From Xenopus tropicalis (taxonomy: Eukaryota; Chordata; Amphibia; Anura; Pipidae), in the NCBI RefSeq assembly GCF_000004195.4, contig NC_030684.2:108220429-108284428 (forward strand): 64,000 nucleotides of DNA, read 5' to 3'. Position numbers and translations under genes: made by a program. The notes under the pieces are model-generated. The model made no database searches. It was not told where the DNA came from and saw only the letters and a list, made by a program, of their open reading frames with translations. Below are positions 1-51,800 of this stretch, piece after piece (the first letter of the stretch is position 1; each line of letters begins with the position of its first letter).

Positions 1-241
1 AGCGAGTAATAAAAAATAAACAAGCAACCAAATAGCATTTATTGCATTAACTATTACTGATCACCTTTTTAAGTTTGAACATTCTTGACTGATTTAGGTT
101 ACAAGTCCTTCTGCTATCTTTGCAACTTTTATTACATTAAATCTTAAAAATGGAAATATCCTATTTAGAATAAACTCAAGAACAGAGAAGATTTAACATT
201 TATGTTGCAACATATTTGTCTTGGAAACAGAGCTATATTAC

Positions 242-42000
<41,759 letters not shown>

Positions 42001-42474
42001 GTGCCACCTGTGACCCCTAGTAATCTCAGCAAAATTAAGCATGATAAGGTAAATTACTAATAATTGCCGGGAACATAAGAAAATGGAGAGAGATAATATA
42101 AGGCCCTTGGCAAACTTTGGGGGGGATTTAATAACATTCGGATTTTTGTGGTTTTATTTATTTTCCTTTTTAAATCAACACGAAACTCACTTCATTTTGA
42201 GGAATGGCAGTCACTTACTAAAAAATACAAATGATGAAAGCACAAACGAAAAAAAGTCATGGAAATTTGCGGAAACTGCAACTTTTCCATATTGTTGCAC
42301 AAAAGCCTGTGGTAACAAAACCTCTAAAACCACAAAGCAAAGAATAAAAGTGGAAAAGGGGACATCTGGCAATGACTTCTAGATGATCGCGACAATTTTA
42401 GCTGGCGTATTTTTACATTCGAAATTTCCCTGGTTTTGTCTCAACCTCAATGTTACTGTGCATGAGCGCACCCA

Positions 42475-42490
42475 CGGGGGGGGGGGGGGA
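42475..42490. repeat. Poly-G run in the intergenic interval
   Basis: An uninterrupted run of about 15 G, in a GC-rich setting about 700 bp upstream of the RALGAPA1 ATG. Likely hard to sequence; length uncertain. Confidence 0.9.
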
Positions 42491-42871
42491 GGGAGAAGGG
42501 ATGAGGTGACCACACGGGGTGCCTGGTCAGCTTGGGCTGCCCCAGTTTTGTGCTGGACAGGAGACAAAACACCCCATGTGCCAATAGCCTAATCATATTG
42601 TTTTCTTGACTCCTTTTGATCTGGTTTACTGCTCAATTTATCTAAGGACAGGCAGGCTCAATTTTTGATTCTTCCTCACAGATCTTTTCTATTTGTCTAG
42701 CCCCAGGTTTTCTCATTTAAACAAATACGTATGTAATACTCCTAGAAGCAGAATACAATTGACATTATGTACCTTCATTAAAGAAACTATAAGTAAAGAC
42801 AGTGTTTAGGTTACCAGAAAATGGCCGTGAATCTGACATATACCAGGCTTTGCACACTAGGCCCACATTTA

Positions 42872-43840
42872 GGGGCACATTTATCAATGTACGATTGTGT
42901 CCAAATACTAAAAATTTGTCTTTTTTTTCGTAAGTTTTAGAACCGTGCGTATTTTCTGTAATTTGTAATTAACTTTTTCATACTTTGAGGCAATTTGTGC
43001 GATGCTCGCAACGAGTACAAAAGTTTCAGAATTCATTCAAGCTTCAGTATCGTGACTTTCCTTTGGCCAGGTTGCAGCTGCAGAGTGCCATTGAGCCCTA
43101 TGGGAGACTTTCCTTGGGCCAGGTTGGAGCTGCAGAGTGCCATTGAGCCCTATGGGAGACTTTCCTTGGGCCGGGTTGGAGTTGCAGAGTGCCATTGAGC
43201 CCTATGGGAGACTTTCCTTGGGCCAGGTTGGAGCTGCAGAGTGCCATTGAGCCCTATGGGAGACTTTCCTTGGGCCGGGTTGGAGCTGCAGAGTGCCATT
43301 GAGCCCTATGGGAGACTTTCCTTTGGCCAGGTTGGAGCTGCAGAGTGCCATTGAGCCCTATGGGAGGCTTTCCTTGGGCCAGGTTGGAGCTGCAGAGTGC
43401 CATTGAGCCCTATGGGAGGCTTTCCTGGGGCCAGGTTGGAGCTGCAGAGTGCCATTGAGCCCTATGGGAGACTTTCCTTGGGCCAGGTTGGAGCTGCAGA
43501 GTGCCATTGAGCCCTATGGGAGACTTTCCTTGGGCCAGGTTGGAGCTGCAGAGTGCCATTGAGCCCTATGGGAGACTTTCCTTGGGCCAGGTTGGAGCTG
43601 CAGAGTGCCATTGAGCCCTATGGGAGACTTTCCTTGGGCCAGGTTGGAGCTGCAGAGTGCCATTGAGTCCTATGAGAGGCTTCCAAAATCATGCACTGAA
43701 GGTTAAAAGTCAGAAAGGCTTTTGCGCTGTTTACTATCGTTCGGATATGAAAATTTCGTAACTTTCAGATTGTACCAAGATATTTTCATACAAGCATGAC
43801 ACAACTTTTCGCAAACTTAACGCACATCAGAAATTTTTGT
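42872..43840. mobile_element. Harbinger-like MITE with the same 52-bp minisatellite, copy B
   Basis: Starts GGGGCACATTTATCAATG after TTA (42869-42871). The left arm ends TTCATTCAAGCTTCAGTATC, as in copy A, and the right arm resumes with GAGAGGCTTCCAAAATCAT. The far right terminus is not recognisable, so the element is truncated or diverged. It lies between the two gene promoters. Confidence 0.75.
43054..43680. repeat. 52-bp minisatellite, ~12 units, copy B
   Basis: Same unit as at 24733, 12 units, mostly the CCAGG variant with two CCGGG units early in the array. It lacks the regular four-unit cycle of copy A, so the two arrays amplified independently. Confidence 0.95.
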
Positions 43841-44462
43841 ATTTATTTGATTGATGTCATTTGATTGCCCATTATTGATTGACACTTGAATGCTGGAACA
43901 GTGGTTAGGTGCTGAATTTATGTGCTAAGGTCCTGAGATTTGTATGTTCTTATGGTATTTATGTGGTTTTCTTCCAACCATCCAAAAACATTTAGCATTA
44001 TAACTGACCCTTGAGTGTTCATAGCAGGGACCTATGTTTAAAAACTCCACTAGGGAAGACACACATTATTGATGAAGTTTTGCATAACATATTTGCAATA
44101 CAGAAATAAAGAATGGTAGTTATTAACTGTTAGCAACTGTTTTATAAATATAAAAATGTAAGTGACAAAGCACAATACAGATTGTATCTATGTACTGCCA
44201 ATGTGCTTACCCAAGGAGACATAGGAAACACCTGGAAAAGCAGAAGAAGATCGTGGCACAGAACTTAGATTAAAATACAATGGACTGGTGTTTTTTTTTT
44301 TTTTTTGTTTTAATCTTTATTAAAGTTAAGAAACCATGCATTAAAGAAAATAGAATATTTGTAGGAAAACAAATCAATAAAAAAAGAAAGAAAAACAAAA
44401 ATAATACTTAAACAAGATGTAAAAGCACATCTAATAACCTTGTGCACACCTTGCTGATACAT

Positions 44463-44804
44463 TACTTAAATCGCTTAACTTGTACCCCGGGCTGGTGCCC
44501 CTGTACGGACAGAAAAGCACCAGCCCGGGGTACCTGTAGCGCTTCCTCCTTCCTCTTGCACGCGCATGCGCAGTGCAGTGAAAAGCCGAACTTTAACAGA
44601 AATGTCGGCTTTTCACTCTACTGCGCATGCGCTAACCGCTGGCATTTTAGGAAAAGGAAGCACTCTGCTACAGGTACCCTGGGCTGGTCCTGTTTTCTCC
44701 GAACAGGGGCACCAGCCCGGGGTACAAGGTAAACGATTAAAGTCACTTGGGGGTGCCTGACATTTTGGCACCCCCAAGTGACTTTGCCTTTCTTTCTCCT
44801 TTAA
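44463..44804. mobile_element. T2 MITE with two NRF1-type palindromes
   Basis: Closes CTTTCTTTCTCCTTTAA with TTAA at 44801-44804 and carries GTCACTTGGGGGTGCC, as at 12023. GC-rich interior with CCCCGGGCTGGTGCCCCTGT and its inverse. Perfect GCGCATGCGC palindromes at 44562-44571 and 44623-44632. In the RALGAPA1-BRMS1L interval. Confidence 0.75.
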
Positions 44805-47184
44805 AGGACAAGGAAAGGTAAAAACTAAGTAAGTTTAGAAAGGTCTCTGAAACTACAGCCATAAGCACTCACAGAAGCGCTGCACTGAGTACTCAAAAGA
44901 GTATCAAAAGGAACACAGGATTTGTCTCCTTTTTTGTAAATATGTTTTTGGGTAACTCAGCAACTCTCTCCTTTCTCGATGAACAAGATATTCTAATGTT
45001 TTAAGAAATTATGTTGCATTCCCATTGACTGGAAGTGAAAATCCTCGCACAAGGCTTGATTGTTAACCCTCTCCTTAATTTTCTCAATTCACATGGATTT
45101 ATAAAATATCCAGTTCAAAGGCAATTAAATATCTGGTTGCAATCAAGATATGGCCCACTATAATCCTGAAGGTTCTAAATATTTCCTCCATATTCAAGTT
45201 CTACCAAACCAGTACTGAAGATGAAGAGATGGCTAATTGTGTTACAGGTAACAAACTTGCATCCCCCAGTGATTTTACCTTTACTTCTCCTGTAAAGCTG
45301 GCCATACAAGTAATATAAGTAAACCTAGTTTTATCCAATTTTCCCACCATGTATGGGCACAGAATTATTGCCCCTATATTTCTTTGCACTATGGTGATTG
45401 GCTATTTAGTTGATTAGCCAGGTTAGAAAATTTCAGTCGGATAATGATAAAATCTGCCCATGTAATGTGTATCAGATGATATCCTTGGGGGCCTACAGTG
45501 GAAATCACTTTCATATGATTGGTCTGCCAACTATTTCATGTTCAGAACATCCTCCGATTTGTATTTTTAGGGCTGTATCCTACAATTTCAGTCATAATGT
45601 TAGTTTTAAATCATTGCATTTAAACATACAACTGATATCAGAACGTTCGTCAGAAGAAGACTAAGATCTGAATATATAAGGCCAGCTTAATGCTAAAATA
45701 TTTGCTTTGGAGAATTTTGCAAGCAACCCTAACAATGTTGAGCTCACAGTCTACACATGCATAAGATCACAATACCTTTTTATAACTTACATTAAACATT
45801 ATCTTCCTTGTGGTTTGAGATGTGCAACAGAGTTCAAACCAGAATTTTCAGTTGATTATTACTTGGAACACTGTTTCCGGAAACAGAACTAATTGCACTA
45901 AAGCTGGCGAATACAGTAAGAACCAAATAGGATCATTATTGATCAGTTTAGCTACACAAAGGCAGCTAAATCAACCAAAATGGCAGTGAATATGAACTTT
46001 GGCTGACTTTGCAAACAGAAGTTATTTATAACTATACTTGCACAGAGATCAGCACAAGGCATTATGCATATTAAAGGAGCAGTTTACCTACAAATAAAAC
46101 AATGGGAAATTTAGGCTAAAACCTCCTAAATCCACTGTCACCAGCAGCAATTCACAAAATATGTAAACAACATCCTGGACATACACATATGATACAGATG
46201 TATATAAAAATGTCTAGGTTCCAATTGGAAAAGGATCTGCCGCCAGTTATAAAGGGTTTTCTTGTTGTATGCAATGAGAAAGATCGGCTCTCAAAATTTA
46301 CCTCAAAATATCCAGCCCCATAAGCTGTAGTGTTGTGCCTCTCCCAAAGGTTTGTCACTTAATGGAAGCTGCAGGCACTATTGTTTATTGCCAAGTCAGT
46401 GCCAGCCTCATGATACTTGTGGCCCACAAAGGTAGAGAGGGGACGATGGACCAAGGATATAAAATTAAACGGTAACTATTGCAAAAATGAAAAAATAATA
46501 TGAGCCTTATTTCATGGAGATAAATAGAATCTATTAGAAATGTTGTACTGTTTCTTTTTAAACACTGGGCAAATGTGCAACTTATAGCAACCAGTCAGTG
46601 ATTAGCTTTATTTTTCATCCATCTGAAGGTAGAATAATGAAAGTAAAATTCTGATTATTATCATGGGATGCCCAGTTGCAAATTTATCGGGGGAGCCTTA
46701 ACTTTTCCACGCAGGAGTTAAATTCAAGTTTTGATTGACAGGTTAAATGCATTAGTGTACTCTTACTTTGCACAGACAATATATTAATGTTAACTGTCTT
46801 TCAAAGTAACAGATTGTGACACAAAGTAGCATGTAGAAAGATATACTGTTGAGAGGATAAAGAGTAACTTATTTTAGAAACAGTACAGAATTTCCAACTG
46901 ATTACATTTACAAAGTTGCTTAATAATATGAAAAGAAATTTATTTCCATAAAATGAAACATTTCATGATCACAATAGTTCTCCTTTTTAGCAAAATAATT
47001 AAAGAAGGAAAGTAATTTTGGCATTTTACTGCCTATAGATTTGCCACACAAAAAAGGAGAAAAGATATCCTGTGTTTCTTTTGATAGAGGACTCGGTGCA
47101 GCATTACTGTAAGTGCTTATGGCTGTATTTACATAGATCTTTCTGATAAAACTTACTTAGTTTTTACCTTTCCTTCTCCTTTAA
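44801..47184. mobile_element. TTAA-flanked 2.4-kb non-autonomous element
   Basis: Roughly 140-bp inverted termini: AGGACAAGGAAAGGTAAAAA at the left and TTTTTACCTTTCCTTCTCCT at the right, each including AGCCATAAGCACT and a CACAGGAT motif in matching order. TTAA at 44801-44804 and 47181-47184. The interior has no transposase. It contains a further MITE (about 45290-45690, GGCCATACAAG...GGCCAGCTTA). The left TTAA is shared with the neighbouring T2 MITE. Confidence 0.7.
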
Positions 47185-47648
47185 ATAGCCTTACTTTAGA
47201 TGTAGTGGGTACTAATGTATTAAAGGACTGTTAACATACATAGGATAGATACAAAGCAATTTTAAGGATTTTATACCTGTTTTAATCTACAGTTACGGGT
47301 CTCTATAGGTCTGCAGTATGTTCTGACCATTGGCTAGGTCAGATCAGCCCAATTTGGACCGCTGAGGGGTGGTCAAAACGGGGCTGCTTCTTTGGCAACA
47401 GGACCAAACAAGCGGATCTCTGAGGGAGTGCTGCAGAGCATTTGCTTTCTTCCACTTCTTCATTCTTTAATGACCCCAGGCTGACACATGCACAGCAGAG
47501 TAAAAAAACAAACAAAAAACCCTAAAACCCTGCTTTTTAGTAAAAGCTTGGCATTTCATACTGTGCATTCACACCCAGAGCAAAAAAGGGAGACGCAGGA
47601 AGATGATCTCTCCATAGTGCTTACTCCCCACTTCTCTGTATGGGAGTG

Positions 47649-47706
47649 GGGGGGGGGGGGGGGGGGAAGAGAGGTTTGTTCGAACATGCGCACGGGGGGG
47701 GGGGGG
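47649..47706. repeat. Two poly-G runs upstream of BRMS1L
   Basis: About 18 G at 47649-47666 and about 12 G at 47695-47706, separated by AAGAGAGGTTTGTTCGAACA. They could form intermolecular or intramolecular G-quadruplexes. About 1 kb before the BRMS1L ATG. Confidence 0.85.
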
Positions 47707-47931
47707 CGGTATTGGTGAATGGGGGGCAGCCTCAGAGCGCCCAGATTTCAAAAAGAATGTTGTGCACGTGTCTTTGGGTGCCTATGTCGAAATGTGCATT
47801 TGTTTGCAATGATGAGAAATTAGGTATTAATGATGATGAGAAATCCTGGACTGCACCATTATATCCCTATAAAAGGACACAATGTTAAATGAAATATACA
47901 TTTAAAAGAGTTACAAAAGCAAAGCCGTTTC

Positions 47932-48220
47932 ATGGTATCTATTATCCAGAAACCCATTATTAAAAAATGTCCAAAATACTGGAACGCCACTTCCCTTGGA
48001 ATCCTATTTAAACAAGCAATTATTTTTCTTTCTTTTTTTTTAATGTTTCCTTTATCTCTATAATAAGAGTACTGTGTACTTGATCATAACTAAGCTGCAG
48101 AAATCCAAATTAATCATATTGGGTCTTACTTAGTGTTCTTTAGGAGCCTTTGGGAATGGTACTCCATAAAGACTCCTTGTCCAAAAATCCCAAGCATTCC
48201 GGATAACAGATCCCACACAT
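47932..48220. mobile_element. CAGGTAT-family MITE, decayed, upstream of BRMS1L
   Basis: Carries TATCTATTATCCAGAAACCC at the left and CATTCCGGATAACAGATCCC at the right, about 280 bp before the BRMS1L promoter region. Confidence 0.65.
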
Positions 48221-48499
48221 GCACAGCCGAAATCCTATTCGACCGGATGGACACTAATACTAAATATCCATTAAACCTCTACCAAACCTAGGCTTCTATA
48301 AAGTACAGCTTCAAATTGATAGGAACAAAGGTGGTTGATTACTATAGCCTGACGTCTTCTCTGTTTATAAACCGCCCGAAAAAGCACGCTGCCTCGCAAT
48401 GGCCTTCGGAATTTGTAGTCAAATTTCCTGCCGTGTCATCCAGTAAGTAATAAAGACGAAACTACATTTCCCAGCAAGACGCAGGGTCCGCCCTTGTTC

Positions 48500-48734
48500 T
48501 TTCATGGAAACGTAGGAGCGAGTAATAAGCGACGGAAGGGTTTTGCTGTGGCCTATGGCTAGTAAATGATGCGTGCTCTTAAGCCAATCGTAAGCGCGAA
48601 CGAATGATATATGGGCGGAGCTAAAAATATAGTACCGTAGAGTGGCCAATAGGAAAGGAAAGGTGGGTGCCGGCGCGGGTGGAAATTGGGGTCCGGAGAG
48701 GCGCAGTTTTAGGACGGAGGGAGTGAAAGCGAAG
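48500..48734 (+). promoter_or_regulatory. BRMS1L CpG-rich promoter and 5' UTR
   Basis: The sequence is GC/CpG-rich relative to its flanks, with CCAAT boxes at 48584-48588 (GCCAATCG) and 48646-48650 (GGCCAATAGG). There is no convincing TATA box. It lies directly upstream of the exon 1 ATG. The transcription start is probably between about 48600 and 48700, but this is inferred. Confidence 0.6.
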
Positions 48735-48870
48735 ATGCCGGTTCATTCACGGGAAAAGAAGGAAAGTAACCACAATGATATGGAGGTTGACTATCCGGAA
48801 AATGAAGGCACTAGTTCCGAAGAGGACGATTCGGATAGTTCCAGCGGGAGCGAAGAGGGAGACAGCTCGG
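48735..48870 (+). CDS. brms1l: BRMS1L coding exon 1 (start codon)
   Basis: The ATG at 48735 has the context GAAGATGC. The exon encodes [20 protein letters not shown] and then an acidic Ser-rich stretch, and ends TCGG|GTAAGC with one base completed by AG of exon 2 (Glu). The start matches the conserved family N-terminus. No in-frame ATG lies just upstream, although the frame stays open. Confidence 0.96.
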
Positions 48871-51800
48871 GTAAGCAGCTGACTGCTCCAACACTGCTCG
48901 CAACACGCACATCTACACGGCTGCACTACCGCCTGTGGCCGCTAGTTGTTTCATGGTGGGACGGCTGCGGGCTCAGGGATTTCACATCCTGCGGATCCCT
49001 GGTACTTGGCTAGTTCAGTGATAGAGCGGCCACCAGTGGAATAAAGGCGCTTTGCTGTTCTTCCTTTGCCGCAAAGCAATGCTGTGCTGTGGTGCAGTTA
49101 TTCACAGGGACTTCTTGGTTATGGAAGCTCTGTCTTTTCAATATGAGGCAACCCCCCTCACATCTTGACAGGCAAGGCACATGCTGGATGTGATTCCCCT
49201 CAGAACAGTGATCCTTCCCTGTGTATCGGTGCCATTGATTTCCATTCATAGAACGTATCAGTGTGTCAGTAGCCATTTACATCTTAGGTCCCATTATCAA
49301 AGGTGCCTCTTGGGGTAGGAAACAAGTGCTAAAGGCATATTGTAATGTAGCAATTGTTTATAGGTAAGATAGAGATAGAAACTTAATGGACAGTCAATGT
49401 TTTTGTGAGATCCTTCTTCAGATGTTAGTTTAAAGCAGGGATCTTCAACCTTTTGGACTCATGAGCCACATTTAAATGTAAAAATAGTTGTGGAACAACA
49501 CTAGCATTCAAAAATTTCATGGGAGTGCCAGATAAGGGCTGTGATTGGCTATTTGATAGCCTCTATGTGGACTGGCAGCCTCCAAACCAAGAATTCAAAA
49601 AATAAGCACCTGCTTTGAGGCCTCTGGGAGCAACATCCAAGGGGTTGGTGAGCAACATGTTGCCCCGGAGCCACTGGTTGGGGATCACTGGTTTAAAGAG
49701 ACAGTGAACCCCCCTCTGCACTAGTGCAATGAATAGGCTTGTGTTGAACACTGCCTATTGATTTAATCACAAAAAATCTATGGATTTTATTATTACTTGA
49801 GCTAAACAGGGAAACTAAAGTTTAGAGTAACTAAAGATGAATTACCAGGATACAGCCCTTGTCTGTGCTTATGAAGCAGGAAAACATTATGCAGGGGGAT
49901 CGCCTCTCGACCAAAGCACAGGTCTCGCAGGCTGATTCTCCCCCACATTTATAGGGGAGAGTTCTCCAAGACACATTTTTAAATATAAAAGACATTAAAG
50001 TCATTAAATCAGGGATCCCCAACTTTCTATACCCATGAGCCACATTCAAATGGAAAAAGTTTTGTAGAGCAACATAAGCATGAAAAAAGTTCCTGGAGGT
50101 GCCAATGAGAGCTATAATTGGCTATTTGATAGCCCCTATGTTGACTGGAAGCCTACAGAAGGATCTGTTTGGCAATTACACTGGGGTTTATGCAATCAAA
50201 ACCAGAAATTCAAAAATAAGCTGTATCAGGAGCCAATTAGCCCGCATGGTTTTAGCTCTTGGAAGAAAACCAACTTTGCTTATAGTGCCCTGTCTGCAAA
50301 CCTAGGCCCACAGAACTCTGATGTAGGCTGCCCCTTTCTCTTCCATTCAGATCATCTTGTTCATTTGAGAATTTTACCATTTGCTTTGGGTGTCTGTCTG
50401 TCTATCTATCTCATCATGTGCATGCTGAAAACCCATAAACAGAGGACCTCTGTAAAGCACCACAAACAATACAGATGTTTACAAAATTTTGCTCCATCAC
50501 TTAAGTTGGCCACACATTCTCTTTAGATGCCCCCTTAGCTCATGTTTGATGCATTGGCATATTGTAAGTCAAAGTAGCTGCAGCAAAGGTCAGTTTATTT
50601 GGGCCAAACAGTACTGTTTGGCTATTCACATGTATATCCAAATAATATGAATTGCTGGTGGAAAGGCAATGCATAAGCCTTTCCATAGGTGATTCCCTTT
50701 ATTGCCAGTAAAACAGTTTCTGAGGTAGATTCGTTGCCCACAGTAGCAGATATTTATTGTGGGCGACTAATCTCCTTATGGGACATTACCCTTAGTCCTT
50801 CTGCAGGCAGGGCATGAATTTATGTAGAGAAGGAATGTGTTTTGGAGTCTAGAAATGTAAACCTGTTCTTTTTTGTGCTTGCTGAGATACTGAGGCCTTT
50901 TCATTAGCAAGAAACAGGAGCTCACACCTACATTGATTGATTGGTCTGCTGGATGTTGGATTGTACATGATTTTTGTCTTGCCCATCACTAGTATTTGTA
51001 AGCTTCTTGAAAGAGCTATTTTAGCTTCCAGACTAAAATTCCTTCCTGACCGACAGATGCCTGTGGGTACATACAACGCTTCACTTGTAGTAGTGGTAAA
51101 TTACCTTGTGTAAAAATTGTCTGTAAATGTATGGCTTCTCTCTCTGCCCTATCGATATTTCCATTTACTCTCTAGAGGAAAATATTCTGTGAACATAATA
51201 AAAGGGCTCAAAATGTTGCTGTCTAATTGGGAAAATTACATATGTTTATATAAAAGGCATTGTTCTTCTTTAAATGGGGAGGTGTACCCCTTTGTTCAAC
51301 ATGAGTTCTTTGAATGGGGCTTATGCCAAACATACTTTTTGCCTATTGTTTTAATCACAAGCGTCTACATATTTTGTAATTCCTTGAGCTAAACAAGGCA
51401 AATGGGGAAATTGAAGCTACTCTATGGTTGGTCCTAGCAAGGGAGATCATTTAGATTTCCAGTGCACATATAATCCCCTCCCCCCCCCCCCCCCTTGCAT
51501 AATGGACTCCTGCTAACAAAACAGGTATAGTGGTGAATGGAGAGGATTATATGGTGGTAATCTAATTATCTACTTCACAAAGACCAAACATGGAGTAGGC
51601 TCAATCTCTCTGTTTGCCTGTTTAACTCAAGAAAAAACAAAATCATAGATTTTTCTGTAACTAAAACAATAGGAAAAAATATCTTTGTCACAAGCCAAAA
51701 TTATTGTACTCACATTGAACCAAGGAGATATACTGCCCCTTTAAAGCAACTTCTACCATGGTGAATATTTGATAACATTCTCTTGCTTGTGATGGTACTT

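Noticed and set aside
1..241. A further RALGAPA1 exon at the left edge
   Set aside because: I looked for the next conserved block (after the split Trp codon) and saw only AT-rich intron-like sequence.
44442..44760. Overlapping open frames of 96 and 64 codons in the intergenic interval
   Set aside because: They lie inside a GC-rich T2 MITE made of inverted repeats and have no recognisable domain.
48642..48734. An N-terminal extension of BRMS1L in the same open frame
   Set aside because: The upstream frame has no ATG in the visible extension; the family start at 48735 is conserved.
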